A stretch of DNA of 64,000 nt, taken from Microbacterium sp. ABRD28. Its GTDB lineage: Bacteria > Actinomycetota > Actinomycetes > Actinomycetales > Microbacteriaceae. The translations under genes were made by a program, and so were the position numbers. The stretch's first letter is position 1, and each line of letters begins with the position of its first letter. Of the stretch, positions 1 to 8,212 are shown piece after piece. The stretch covers positions 2,294,001 to 2,358,000 of the forward strand of contig NZ_CP031015.1 in assembly GCF_003850245.1 (NCBI RefSeq), read 5' to 3'. The notes below the pieces were generated by a model that was given only the letters and a program-made list of their open reading frames with translations, was not told the DNA's origin and did no database searches.

Positions 1-670
1 TGATCGACGCCTTGGTGTTCTCGCCGTATCCGACGCCGTCAACGATCCCGATCGCGACCGCGATGAGGTTCTTCAGCACCCCGCCGAACTCGGTGCCGAT
101 CACGTCGGTGTTCACGAACGACCGGAAGTAGCCGTTGCGCGCCCGCCGCGCCACGGCGTCGGCGGTCTCCTGACTGAGTGAGGAGATCACGGCGGCCGTC
201 GGTTGCTCGCGGGCGATCTCGAGAGCCAGGTTGGGTCCGGATGCCACGGCGATGCGGGCCGGGTCGCAGTGCAGCTCCTGCTGGATCACCTGACTCATCC
301 GCAGCCCGGTGCGCCGCTCGACGCCCTTCATGAGCGAGACCACGGGCGCGTCACCGGACGAGACCAGCGGCCGCACCGCCTTGAGGTTCTCGCGCAGTGC
401 CTGGCTCGGCACCGACAGGAAGATCTGCTCGGCTCCCTCCAGCGCCTCGGAGAGGTGCGGAGTCGCCATCATGGCGCGCGGAAGATTGATGCCCGGGAGG
501 TACTGGCTGTTGCGCTTGGCCTCATTGATCTCGTGGGCGAGCTCCGGTCGCCGGGCCCACATCATGACGTTCGCACCGCCGTCGGCGAGGATCTTCCCGA
601 ACGTGGTGCCCCAGCTCCCGGCTCCCACGACCGCGACCCGCGGACGATCGGCGTCGTGCCTACGGCTCAA
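1..670 (-). CDS. gpsA: Glycerol-3-phosphate dehydrogenase [NAD(P)+], 3' part beyond the window
   Basis: Reduces dihydroxyacetone phosphate to sn-glycerol 3-phosphate, the backbone of phospholipids. The visible 223 residues begin with a Rossmann dinucleotide motif (VAVVGAGSWGTTFG). The typical GpsA segments follow: MMWARRPELA, INLPRAMMATPHL, FLSVPSQALRENL, SGPNLALEIA and GTEFGGVLKNLIAVA. The C-terminal substrate domain lies off the left edge. The best start is TTG at 670, overlapping the stop of plsC by 11 bp, so the two are probably translationally coupled. Sitting directly behind an acyltransferase that consumes its product, it belongs to a phospholipid-precursor pair. Identity is secure; the TTG start is the less certain part. 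Confidence 0.93.
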   Translation of the reverse strand, partial: MSRRHDADRPRVAVVGAGSWGTTFGKILADGGANVMMWARRPELAHEINEAKRNSQYLPGINLPRAMMATPHLSEALEGAEQIFLSVPSQALRENLKAVRPLVSSGDAPVVSLMKGVERRTGLRMSQVIQQELHCDPARIAVASGPNLALEIAREQPTAAVISSLSQETADAVARRARNGYFRSFVNTDVIGTEFGGVLKNLIAVAIGIVDGVGYGENTKASI

Positions 671-1436
671 GACGCCCCGTCTCCTTCTGCCCGTGCGCGG
701 ACGGGTTCCATCTCTCCGCAGGTGCGGGCTCGCCCCGCAGGCCCGAGAGCAGGTCGGCGATCCGCGCCATCAGAACGTCGGTCGCCGCGACGAGGGTCGA
801 CGGCTGCATCTGAGTGGCGGAGTGGGCCGTGAGATCCACCGGCGGGCCGAAGACGACGCGCACACGGCGGCGGAGCGGCCAGATGCGGAGCTTGCCGTAC
901 CGCGGGAGGATCTCCTGCGCTCCCCAATGGGCCACCGGGATGAGCGGGATGCCGCCCGCAAGCGCCAGGCGCACGGCGCCGGTCTTGCCCCGCATCGGCC
1001 ACATGTCGGGGTCGCGGGTGAGGGAGCCCTCGGGGTACACGATCACGCCCCTGCCGTGCTCGACGAGCATGCGGGAGCTCTCGATGGTCTGACGCGCCCC
1101 TCCGGCCGATGAGGAGCGGGCGACGGGGACCATTCCGGTCGCCCGGAGGACGGCACCGAACACCGGAACCCGGAACAGGCTCTCCTTCGCCATGAACCGA
1201 GGGGCCCGTCCCATGCGCCAGACGGCGACCGCGACGACCAGCGGATCGATCTCGCTGCAGTGATTGGGGGCGAGCACGTACGCGCCCTCGCGCGGAAGGT
1301 TCTCACCGCCCTCGACCTCGATGCGGGCGAGCAGCCCCATCGCGGGGACGATGAGGGCGGCGAGCGGCCAGAAGACGCTCGGACGTCGCTTCTCGTCGGC
1401 GCCGGAGCCCGGGGCCTTCGGTGTCGGAGTGCTCAC
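660..1436 (-). CDS. plsC: 1-acyl-sn-glycerol-3-phosphate acyltransferase family protein
   Basis: Lysophosphatidate acyltransferase that transfers an acyl chain to the 2-position of 1-acylglycerol 3-phosphate at the inner membrane face. At 258 aa it has the family length. It carries the catalytic NHx4D motif (NHCSEID, about residue 58), the acyl-acceptor block RFMAKESLFRVP, and an EGS variant of the EGT motif (YPEGSLTRD). A hydrophobic stretch near residue 25-40 is probably a membrane anchor. The GTG start lies 4 bp after the murA stop, and the end overlaps gpsA, so murA-plsC-gpsA read as one transcript. The acyl-chain preference cannot be told from sequence. Confidence 0.93.
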   Translation of the reverse strand: MSTPTPKAPGSGADEKRRPSVFWPLAALIVPAMGLLARIEVEGGENLPREGAYVLAPNHCSEIDPLVVAVAVWRMGRAPRFMAKESLFRVPVFGAVLRATGMVPVARSSSAGGARQTIESSRMLVEHGRGVIVYPEGSLTRDPDMWPMRGKTGAVRLALAGGIPLIPVAHWGAQEILPRYGKLRIWPLRRRVRVVFGPPVDLTAHSATQMQPSTLVAATDVLMARIADLLSGLRGEPAPAERWNPSAHGQKETGRLEP

Positions 1437-1440
1437 CGGG

Positions 1441-2823
1441 TCACCCGATGACGCGGAAGTCGGCGCCGAGCGCGTCCAATTTGGCGAAGAACTTCTCGTA
1501 GCCGCGTCGGATGATCCCGACGTTGCGCACCGTCGATTCGCCTTCCGCCGCCAGGGCCGCGATCACGTAGCTGTATCCGCCGCGAAGGTCGGGCACCACG
1601 ACGTCGGCGCCGTTCAGCGGCGTGGGACCGTTGATGACGGCGGCCTGCTCGAGGGCGCGACGCGGGACGCGTCGACCCGGCATGTCCAGCCCCTGCGGGT
1701 GCACCTGGATGTCGGCGCCCATCTTGTTCAGCGCCGCGGTGAACCCCAGCCGGTTCTCGTACACCGTCTCGTGGACGACGGACTGCCCCTCGGCCTGCGT
1801 GAGGGCGACGATGAGCGGCTGCTGCCAATCGGTCATGAAACCCGGGTGGACGTCCGTCTCGACCATGACCGGCCGGAGGGCCTCGCCACGGCGGAACCGG
1901 ATACCGTCCTCGCGGACGTCGAAGGACCCTCCCGCCTTGCGGAAGACGTTGAGGAACGTGAGCATCTCCTGCTGACGGGCGCCGGAGACGAAGATGTCAC
2001 CGTCCGTGGCCAGGGAGGCGCACGCCCACGACGCAGCCTCGTTGCGGTCGAAGATGCAGCGGTGGTCGTAGCCGCTGAGGTTCGGGACCCCCTCGATGAG
2101 GATGACGCGATTGGGCTCGTAGGAGATGATCGCGCCCATCTTCTGCAGCACCGCGATGAGATCCATGATCTCCGGCTCGATCGCGGCGTTGCGCAACTCT
2201 GTGACGCCGCGTGCGCGGACCGCCGTGAGCAGCACCTGCTCCGTCGCGCCGACACTCGGATACGGCAGCTCGATGTTCGCCCCGTGCAGACCGTCGGGCG
2301 CCGACAGGCGGATTCCGCTGGGCAGCTTCTCCACGATGGCGCCGAAGTTGCGGAGCGCGTCGAGGTGGAAGTTGATCGGTCGATCTCCGATGCGGCAGCC
2401 GCCGAGGTCGGGGATGAACGCCTGTCCGAGCAGGTGCAGAAGCGGACCGCAGAACAGGATCGGGATGCGGGACGCACCGGCGTGGGCGTCGATCTCCTCC
2501 ATGTGGGCGGACACCGCTTCGCGGGGGTCGAAATGCAGCGTGCCGGGCTCCTCGCCGTCATCCACTCGCACGCCGTGCGCCTCGAGAAGCGACCGCACGA
2601 CCTTCACGTCGCTGATGTCGGGCACGTCGCGAAGGACGCTCACGCTGTCACCGAGGAGGGCGGCGACCATCGCCTTGGTGGCGAGGTTCTTGGCCCCCTT
2701 GACATCGACCCGTCCGCGCAGCGGGCGTCCGCCGCGGATGCTGAGGATCTCTCCGGTCGCTTCGGTCACGGCGATCTCCTGCTCCCCCGTGGGGGATCCC
2801 GCATCGCTGAGAAGGGTCTTCAT
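1441..2823 (-). CDS. murA: UDP-N-acetylglucosamine 1-carboxyvinyltransferase
   Basis: First committed step of peptidoglycan synthesis: transfers enolpyruvate from PEP to UDP-GlcNAc in the cytoplasm. The 460 aa protein has the two-lobed EPSP-synthase fold. The active-site loop LGGCRIGDRP keeps the catalytic cysteine at residue 143, unlike mycobacterial enzymes that carry Asp and resist fosfomycin. A sensitive-type active site is therefore predicted. I chose the ATG at 2823 because AGGA lies about 8 nt upstream; a longer in-frame start at 2889 would add 22 residues of non-conserved sequence. It follows leuD after 72 bp and precedes plsC by 4 bp. The N-terminal ~25 residues extend beyond the usual start of the domain. 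Confidence 0.96.
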   Translation of the reverse strand: MKTLLSDAGSPTGEQEIAVTEATGEILSIRGGRPLRGRVDVKGAKNLATKAMVAALLGDSVSVLRDVPDISDVKVVRSLLEAHGVRVDDGEEPGTLHFDPREAVSAHMEEIDAHAGASRIPILFCGPLLHLLGQAFIPDLGGCRIGDRPINFHLDALRNFGAIVEKLPSGIRLSAPDGLHGANIELPYPSVGATEQVLLTAVRARGVTELRNAAIEPEIMDLIAVLQKMGAIISYEPNRVILIEGVPNLSGYDHRCIFDRNEAASWACASLATDGDIFVSGARQQEMLTFLNVFRKAGGSFDVREDGIRFRRGEALRPVMVETDVHPGFMTDWQQPLIVALTQAEGQSVVHETVYENRLGFTAALNKMGADIQVHPQGLDMPGRRVPRRALEQAAVINGPTPLNGADVVVPDLRGGYSYVIAALAAEGESTVRNVGIIRRGYEKFFAKLDALGADFRVIG

Positions 2824-2895
2824 CCGGTGGTCCTCACTTAGGTGTCTTCGAGGGTGTGGCGAGGGCTGAACGGCGTCGTGAGCCGTCATCCCGGC

Positions 2896-3516
2896 TTACC
2901 GGACGGGAAGTGTCCGTGGGCGCCACGCCTCCCGGCGGGCCTCGAACTGCGCGATCTGATCTGCGCTGCGCAGCGTGAGCCCGATGTCATCGAGCCCCTC
3001 GAGAAGCCGCCACCTAGTGTAATCGTCGATCTCGAAAGGCACCTGGAGGGGCTCGGCGCCGTCGCCTGCAGGGCCGACGAGACTCGCGACACGCTCGACG
3101 AGGTCGACGGTCATCGACAGCCCCGGCCGCGCGTCGACGGCGTCCCAGATGCGGTGCAGGTCGTCCTCGGAGATCGCTGCCGTCAGCAGGCCCTGCTTTC
3201 CCGCGTTCCCGCGGAAGATGTCGGCGAACTTCGGGCTCAGGATCACCGAGAACCCGAAGTCGCGCAGTGCCCAGACGGCGTGCTCGCGGCTCGAACCGGT
3301 GCCGAAGTCGGGTCCGGCCACCAGAATCGAAGCCCCCCGGAAGGCCGGCTGATTCAGCACGAAGTCGGGGTCTTGACGCCAGCTGGCGAAGAGCGCGTCT
3401 TCGAAGCCGGTCTTGGTGACGCGCTTGAGGTACACCGCGGGGATGATCTGGTCGGTGTCGACCGCGGAGCGCTTCAGCGGCGCGACGATGCCGGTGTGGG
3501 TGGTGAACTTCTCCAT
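2896..3516 (-). CDS. leuD: 3-isopropylmalate dehydratase small subunit
   Basis: Small subunit of the [4Fe-4S] isopropylmalate isomerase, which converts 2-isopropylmalate to 3-isopropylmalate in leucine synthesis and works as a dimer with LeuC. The 206 aa length and the motifs [29 protein letters not shown] and [15 protein letters not shown] are standard for the swivelling domain. The ATG lies 1 bp after the leuC stop. Its Shine-Dalgarno (GGAGG) sits inside the last leuC codons, so synthesis of the two subunits should be coupled. Confidence 0.97.
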   Translation of the reverse strand: MEKFTTHTGIVAPLKRSAVDTDQIIPAVYLKRVTKTGFEDALFASWRQDPDFVLNQPAFRGASILVAGPDFGTGSSREHAVWALRDFGFSVILSPKFADIFRGNAGKQGLLTAAISEDDLHRIWDAVDARPGLSMTVDLVERVASLVGPAGDGAEPLQVPFEIDDYTRWRLLEGLDDIGLTLRSADQIAQFEARREAWRPRTLPVR

Positions 3517-3517
3517 G

Positions 3518-5032
3518 TCAGGCCTCCGCCCCGGTCAGGGTGTCGAGGCTCGGCGAACCGAGCCCGGCGTCCGCGTCGTCCAGGTCGCTCGGGCTGGAGA
3601 GGGTTCCGCGCACCGCGGTGGCGGCGGCCACCAGCGGTGAGACGAGATGGGTTCGTCCGCCCTTCCCCTGCCGGCCCTCGAAGTTGCGGTTCGACGTCGA
3701 GGCGCAGCGTTCGCCGGGAGCGAGCTGGTCGGGGTTCATCCCCAGGCACATCGAACATCCCGCGAAGCGCCATTCCGCGCCGAATTCGGTGAAGATCTCG
3801 TGAAGCCCCTCGGCTTCGGCCTCCAGCCGCACGCGGGCCGAGCCCGGCACCACCATCACCCGGACCCCGTCGGCCTTCTTCCGACCCTTCACGATCGACG
3901 CGAAGGCGCGAAGGTCCTCGATGCGACTGTTCGTGCACGATCCCATGAAGACCGCATCGACCGGCACGTCCTTGAGCGGCGTGCCGGGCTCCAGCGCCAT
4001 GTACTCCAGCGCGCGCTCGGCCGCGGCGCGCTCATTCGGGTCGACGAAATCGTCGGGCGAGGGCACGACGTCCGACAGCGAGACCCCCTGTCCGGGATTG
4101 GTGCCCCAGGTCACGAACGGCTCGAGTGCGTCGGCGTCGAGGAACACCTCGGCGTCGTAGACCGCGCCCTCGTCGCTGGGGAGCGTCCTCCAGTAGGCGA
4201 CCGCGTCCTCCCAATCTCGGCCCTGCGGCGCGTGGGGCTTGTCCTTGACGTAGGCGAAGGTCGTTTCGTCGGGCGCGACCATCCCCGCGCGAGCCCCGGC
4301 TTCGATGGACATGTTGCAGATCGTCATCCGCCCCTCCATCGACAGCGACCGGATCGCCGACCCCCGGTACTCCAGCACGTATCCCTGGCCGCCGTTGGTA
4401 CCGATCTTGGCGATGACCGCCAGGATGATGTCCTTCGCGGTCACCCCGGGCTTCAGCTCCCCCTCCACCGTGATCGCCATGGTCTTGAAGGGCTTCAGCG
4501 GCAACGTCTGGGTCGCCAGGACGTGCTCGACCTCGCTCGTCCCGATCCCGAAGGCCATTGCACCGAAGGCGCCGTGGGTCGAGGTGTGCGAGTCCCCGCA
4601 CACGACCGTGATCCCGGGCATGGTGAGGCCCAGCTGAGGCCCCACGACGTGAACGATCCCCTGCTCCTTATCGCCGAGGGAGTGCAGCCGAACCCCGAAC
4701 TCCTCGGCATTGCGACGCAGGGTGTCGATCTGCGTGCGGCTGGTGAGGTCGGCGATCGGCTTGTCGATGTCGAGCGTCGGGGTGTTGTGGTCCTCGGTGG
4801 CGATCGTCAGGTCCAGCCGGCGGACCGGGCGGCCCTCCGCGCGCAGGCCGTCGAACGCCTGGGGACTGGTGACCTCGTGCACCAGGTGGAGATCGATGTA
4901 GATCAGATCCGGCTCGCCGTTCTGTCCCTTGACCACGACGTGGTCCTCCCACACCTTCTCGGCGAGGGTGCGGGGTCGATCGGGGATCGCGACGGTACCG
5001 GCGGTGTACGTATCGATATCGGACGTGCTCAT
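3518..5032 (-). CDS. leuC: 3-isopropylmalate dehydratase large subunit
   Basis: Catalytic large subunit of isopropylmalate isomerase, aconitase superfamily. The iron-sulfur ligands are visible as GSCTNSR (about residue 362) and GCSMC (about 426-429). [14 protein letters not shown] and [18 protein letters not shown] mark the N-terminal domain. The 504 aa length is somewhat longer than the usual ~470 because of an insertion around residues 265-315. The ATG at 5032 is preceded by GAGGAG 7 nt away. A 107-nt leader in front of it encodes a leucine-rich peptide that probably governs expression. It heads the leuC-leuD-murA-plsC-gpsA run. Confidence 0.97.
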   Translation of the reverse strand: MSTSDIDTYTAGTVAIPDRPRTLAEKVWEDHVVVKGQNGEPDLIYIDLHLVHEVTSPQAFDGLRAEGRPVRRLDLTIATEDHNTPTLDIDKPIADLTSRTQIDTLRRNAEEFGVRLHSLGDKEQGIVHVVGPQLGLTMPGITVVCGDSHTSTHGAFGAMAFGIGTSEVEHVLATQTLPLKPFKTMAITVEGELKPGVTAKDIILAVIAKIGTNGGQGYVLEYRGSAIRSLSMEGRMTICNMSIEAGARAGMVAPDETTFAYVKDKPHAPQGRDWEDAVAYWRTLPSDEGAVYDAEVFLDADALEPFVTWGTNPGQGVSLSDVVPSPDDFVDPNERAAAERALEYMALEPGTPLKDVPVDAVFMGSCTNSRIEDLRAFASIVKGRKKADGVRVMVVPGSARVRLEAEAEGLHEIFTEFGAEWRFAGCSMCLGMNPDQLAPGERCASTSNRNFEGRQGKGGRTHLVSPLVAAATAVRGTLSSPSDLDDADAGLGSPSLDTLTGAEA

Positions 5033-5092
5033 TGCGTTCTCCTCGGGAAGGGGATCAAGCCCGCGACGAACTCCGCGACGAGAGAGGCCTGG
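5033..5092 (-). promoter_or_regulatory. leuC leader region, candidate translational/attenuation control
   Basis: This part of the leuC 5' leader lies between the end of the leader peptide and the leuC start. The leuC Shine-Dalgarno GAGGAGAA (5044-5037) is complementary over 8 nt, with one G-U pair, to UUCUCCUU inside the leader-peptide Leu codons (5124-5117). A competing stem can form between CGGCGAGA (5108-5101) and UCUCGUCG (5083-5076), with the leader stop codon in its loop. Control by ribosome position on the Leu codons is inference from these complementarities. Confidence 0.5.
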
Positions 5093-5140
5093 TTACGAGG
5101 TCTCGCCGCGGCCGCTAAGGAGAAGGCGAGCGATCCGCAC
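5093..5140 (-). CDS. Candidate leucine leader peptide (15 aa)
   Basis: A GTG-started, 15-codon reading frame, MRIARLLLSGRGETS, ends in TAA 60 nt before leuC. It carries three consecutive leucine codons (CTT CTC CTT at 5125-5117). That is the hallmark of amino-acid-responsive leader peptides, and it stands directly in front of a leucine-biosynthesis operon. A TACTCT hexamer lies 6 nt before the GTG, so the mRNA would begin at the start codon (leaderless). Amino-acid leader peptides ahead of leu and ilv genes are known in actinobacteria. This particular one is called from sequence alone. Confidence 0.6.
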   Translation of the reverse strand: MRIARLLLSGRGETS

Positions 5141-5146
5141 GGGCTC

Positions 5147-5152
5147 AGAGTA
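5147..5152 (-). promoter_or_regulatory. -10 element of the leuC leader transcript
   Basis: TACTCT matches the actinobacterial TANNNT -10 consensus. It ends 6 nt before the GTG of the leader peptide, placing transcription start on that codon. No convincing -35 was seen. Confidence 0.5.
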
Positions 5153-5174
5153 CCACCGGGTGCCGCGCACGCGA

Positions 5175-6311
5175 TTATCGTCCGTCATCGCCGGTGGCTG
5201 CGCCGTCCACTTCGGTGCGGGTTCCCCTTTCGTCGGCCACCGCCGCGGCGGCGGCTTCGGCCGGCGTCCGTCCCGAGCCGTCGGGGAGGTCGGCGGCCGG
5301 CCGGTCCGCGGCATCCGCCGTGGTGACCACCTCGCCTTCGCGACGGGCGGCGATGAGGCTCGCCAGGGTCGCCACCGTCATCGCCGCGATGATCACGCCC
5401 AGCGACACCCACGTCGAGATGTCCGGCGCCCATTCGACGTGCTCGCCACCGTTGATGAAAGGCAGCTCGTTCTCGTGCAGGGCGTGGAGGAAGAGTTTCA
5501 CGCCGATGAAGGCGAGGATGAAGGCGATGCCGTAATGCAGGTACTTCAAGCGGTCCAGGAGACCGCCGAGCAGGAAGTAGAGCTGGCGCAGCCCCATCAG
5601 TGCGAACAGGTTCGCCGTGAACACGATGAACGGGCTCTGGGTGATGCCGAAGATCGCCGGGATCGAGTCGATCGCGAACACCAGGTCGGTGAAACCGATC
5701 GCGACGAAGACGAGGATCATCGGGGTGAAGATCTTCTTGCCGTTCACGACGGTGCGCAGCTTCGAGCCGTCGTACCCGTCGCTGATGTCGATGAAGCGAC
5801 GCAGGAAGCGCACGATGCCCGTTTCGGCCTGCGCATCGTCGTCGTGTTTGCCCGGGAAGGCCTGCCGCCAGGCGGTGTAGACGAGGAAGAGGCCGAAGAC
5901 GTAGAAGATCCAGCTCAGATTCTCGATCAGCACGGCGCCGAGCATGATGAAGATGGCGCGCAGGATCAGCGCGATGATGATGCCCACCATCAGCACCTCC
6001 TGCTGATATCGGCGCGGCACCGAGAACTGACTCATCAGCAGCACGAAGACGAAGAGGTTGTCGACCGAGAGGCTGTACTCCGTCAGCCACCCCGCGACGA
6101 ACTCGCCCATCGCGTCCCCCGAGCCGGTCACCAGAAGCAGCACGACGGCGAACACCAGGGCGAGCGCGACATAGAACACCACCCACAGCGTCGCTTCCCT
6201 CATCGAGGGGATGTGAGGGCGCTTGAGGATGATGAGCAGATCCGCGAGGAGAATCAGCGACAGCACGATCAGGGCGGTGATCGCGAACCACGTCGGAATC
6301 TCATAGGTCAT
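5175..6311 (-). CDS. TerC family integral membrane protein
   Basis: A 378 aa TerC-family protein. Members of this family have been linked to tellurite resistance and, more recently, to manganese export and metalation of secreted proteins. About seven to nine hydrophobic helices span residues 5-320. The family signature is visible as SVDNLFVFVLLMSQF and FVAIGFTDLVFAIDSIPAIFG, whose acidic residues lie within membrane segments and are thought to bind metal. A soluble Ala/Asp-rich tail of about 60 residues follows the last helix. I chose ATG 6311 because GGAGG lies 5 nt upstream; the longer frame to 6401 reads into the divergent promoter region. It is divergent from the sigma factor gene. The substrate cannot be assigned from sequence. 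Confidence 0.85.
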   Translation of the reverse strand: MTYEIPTWFAITALIVLSLILLADLLIILKRPHIPSMREATLWVVFYVALALVFAVVLLLVTGSGDAMGEFVAGWLTEYSLSVDNLFVFVLLMSQFSVPRRYQQEVLMVGIIIALILRAIFIMLGAVLIENLSWIFYVFGLFLVYTAWRQAFPGKHDDDAQAETGIVRFLRRFIDISDGYDGSKLRTVVNGKKIFTPMILVFVAIGFTDLVFAIDSIPAIFGITQSPFIVFTANLFALMGLRQLYFLLGGLLDRLKYLHYGIAFILAFIGVKLFLHALHENELPFINGGEHVEWAPDISTWVSLGVIIAAMTVATLASLIAARREGEVVTTADAADRPAADLPDGSGRTPAEAAAAAVADERGTRTEVDGAATGDDGR

Positions 6312-6452
6312 GGGCCTCCACGATACTCGCCGAGCAGGGGGTCTCCGAGCGGGAGGCAGGTCGCGAAATCGCCGGTGAGACGATCGGGGCGGGCACGACA
6401 CTTATCGGGTGAGAGACAATGCGGATGCCGCGCAGCGGCGGAATGGGGAACG

Positions 6453-7004
6453 GTGACCGAGCAGACGGATGCGGCACTCGTCGCACGGGCCGCGGGCGGG
6501 AGTGAGCTCGCCTTCCGGTCGCTGTACCGCGCATACGTGCGGCCGGTGTACTGGGTCGCCCACGGGCTGCTCCACGACGTTTCGGACGCAGAGGACGTCA
6601 CCCAGGAGACCTTCCTCGTCGCGTGGCGGAAGCTGCCGTCGCTGCACCTCGCGGGCGACTCCCTGCTTCCGTGGCTGGTGACCGTCTGCCGACTGCAGGC
6701 GGCAAACCGGATGCGACGGCAGCGCCGTGATCGGACCCGAGAGGTGCACGGCGACCTGGACGAGACGCTGCCTTCGACGGTCGACGTCGAACAGCAGATC
6801 ATCGATGCCGATCTGGTGGAGCGCATCCTCGCCGAGGTCGACACCCTGGGCGAGCTCGACCGGCAGATCTTCCGGCTGTGCGCGGCGGAGGGATACGGCT
6901 ATCAGGCGGCCGCCGACGAGCTCGGCGTCGGCCATGGCGTCGTCCGCAATCGTCTCTCCCGCATCCGCACCCGCGTGCGGACCGCCCTGAAGGAGAGCAC
7001 ATGA
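6453..7004 (+). CDS. RNA polymerase sigma factor, ECF-like sigma-70 family
   Basis: A 183 aa two-domain sigma factor that would direct RNA polymerase to a small regulon. Region 2 spans about residues 15-85 (FRSLYRAYVRPVYWVAHGLL, then DVSDAEDVTQETFLVAWRKL). Region 4 is at the end (YGYQAAADELGVGHGVVRNRL, a helix-turn-helix). There is no region 1.1 or 3. The GTG start at 6453 has GGGGA 4-5 nt upstream. Its stop overlaps the start of the next gene as ATGA, so the DUF4349 protein is made with it. Alternative-sigma genes are usually coupled to their anti-sigma factor, and the DUF4349 protein is the only candidate here. The stimulus is unknown. Confidence 0.88.
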   Translation: MTEQTDAALVARAAGGSELAFRSLYRAYVRPVYWVAHGLLHDVSDAEDVTQETFLVAWRKLPSLHLAGDSLLPWLVTVCRLQAANRMRRQRRDRTREVHGDLDETLPSTVDVEQQIIDADLVERILAEVDTLGELDRQIFRLCAAEGYGYQAAADELGVGHGVVRNRLSRIRTRVRTALKEST

Positions 7005-8131
7005 ACACCGTCCAGCGCACCCCGCTCCCCGACCTCAGCGAGGAACGGATCGACCGCATCGAGCGGGGGCTGTTCACCGGGATCGACGCCGAGCGATCGA
7101 TCCGCCACCGGCGCCGCCGCACCGGCTGGATCACCGCCGGCGCGGCGGCCGCGGTGATCGTCGTGGCTGCCGCGATCGCCCCGGCTGTCGGAGGGATCGT
7201 CTCCCCCGTGGCGTCGAACGAATCCGCCGTCGCACCCGCCGGCGGCGATGCGGCCACGGCACCGCTCGACCAGGGCGTGCCTCAGGAGGAGAGCGGCACG
7301 GCCGACGACCTCGGAGCCGCTGGAGGCGCGGCAGCGGCGCAGGCGCCGGCGGCACGCGACATCGTCACGACCGCGTCGGCGAGCATCGTCGTCGACGATG
7401 TCCCGGCGGCTGCCGAGGACGTCGGTGCTGCAGCCATCGCGCTCGGCGGGTACGTGCAGTCGCAGTCGATCGGTCAGACCGGCGTGCCGATCCCCATCGA
7501 ACCGGGGATCGGCGGACCGGACGTGTCGTACCCGGCACCCTTTGACAGCCGGTCCGGCTGGGTGACCGTGCGCATTCCCGCCGATGATCTGCCGACCTTC
7601 GTCTCGGGGCTCGCCGAGATCGGCGAGGTGACCCAGTCCTCGATCGACCGGCAGGACGTCACGGAGCAGACCGTCGATCTCCGGGCCCGCGTCGAGGCGA
7701 CGCAGGCATCGGTCGACCGACTGGAAGAGCTTCTCGCACAGGCGGGCGACCTCGGTGACCTCATCGCCGCGGAAAGCGCGCTCGCCGAACGCCAGGCGAC
7801 CCTGGAGTCCTATCAGCAGCAGCTGGAGTCGCTCGAAGGGCAGGTGGAGCTCTCGACGGTCTCGGTGTCGCTGTCGCCGCGGGTGGAGCAGGTCGCAGCC
7901 GACCCGGCGGGTTTCACCGACGGTCTTCTCGCCGGATGGAACGGTCTCATCGCCACGCTGAACGGCATCGTCATCGCTTTCGGGTTCCTTCTGCCCTGGC
8001 TCGCCGTTCTCGGTGTGGTCGCCCTCGTCGTCTGGGCGATCCTGCGCGTCCGCCGCGTGCGCCGGGCGCGGCGCGGCGCCGCGCCCGTACCGGCACCGGC
8101 ACCGCAAGCAGACGGTGACAGCACCCGGTAG
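7001..8131 (+). CDS. DUF4349 domain membrane protein, candidate sigma-factor regulator
   Basis: A 376 aa protein of unknown function. A cytoplasmic N-terminus of about 44 residues (LSEERIDRIERGLFTGID) is followed by a first membrane helix near 47-68 and a low-complexity Ala/Gly/Pro linker. A DUF4349 region runs from about 120 to 310 and includes a coiled-coil segment (RVEATQASVDRLEELLAQ). A second membrane helix at about 325-352 is followed by an Arg-rich tail. The topology, with a short inner segment, an outer sensor-like domain and ATGA coupling to a sigma factor, would suit a membrane-bound anti-sigma factor. DUF4349 has no established role of that kind, so this is inference. Confidence 0.75.
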   Translation: MNTVQRTPLPDLSEERIDRIERGLFTGIDAERSIRHRRRRTGWITAGAAAAVIVVAAAIAPAVGGIVSPVASNESAVAPAGGDAATAPLDQGVPQEESGTADDLGAAGGAAAAQAPAARDIVTTASASIVVDDVPAAAEDVGAAAIALGGYVQSQSIGQTGVPIPIEPGIGGPDVSYPAPFDSRSGWVTVRIPADDLPTFVSGLAEIGEVTQSSIDRQDVTEQTVDLRARVEATQASVDRLEELLAQAGDLGDLIAAESALAERQATLESYQQQLESLEGQVELSTVSVSLSPRVEQVAADPAGFTDGLLAGWNGLIATLNGIVIAFGFLLPWLAVLGVVALVVWAILRVRRVRRARRGAAPVPAPAPQADGDSTR

Positions 8132-8142
8132 CGTCTCGGCGC

Positions 8143-8186
8143 CGCGAAGAAGCCCTGGTGATGGGGGTCACCAGGGCTTCTTCGCG
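8143..8186. terminator. Bidirectional terminator hairpin between DUF4349 gene and fruA
   Basis: A perfect 19-bp inverted repeat (8143-8161 with 8168-8186) with a 6-nt loop lies between two convergent genes. It has no long T-tract on either side, which is common in high-GC actinobacteria. Confidence 0.75.
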
Positions 8187-8212
8187 CCGGCCAGGGGCCG
8201 CGGCCGGAGCTG

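Noticed and set aside
1264..2841. Plus-strand open frame of 525 codons opposite murA
   Set aside because: Shadow of murA; no ribosome site and no recognisable protein.
3647..5326. Long plus-strand open frame (559 codons) opposite leuC
   Set aside because: It is antisense to the unmistakable leuC gene, has no domain-like sequence, and reflects the GC-rich third-position pattern of the true strand.
6312..6452. Possible yybP-ykoY manganese riboswitch before the TerC-family gene
   Set aside because: These riboswitches often precede TerC-family genes, but I could not find the conserved loop sequences in this 141-bp interval, and the gene has a normal GGAGG site.
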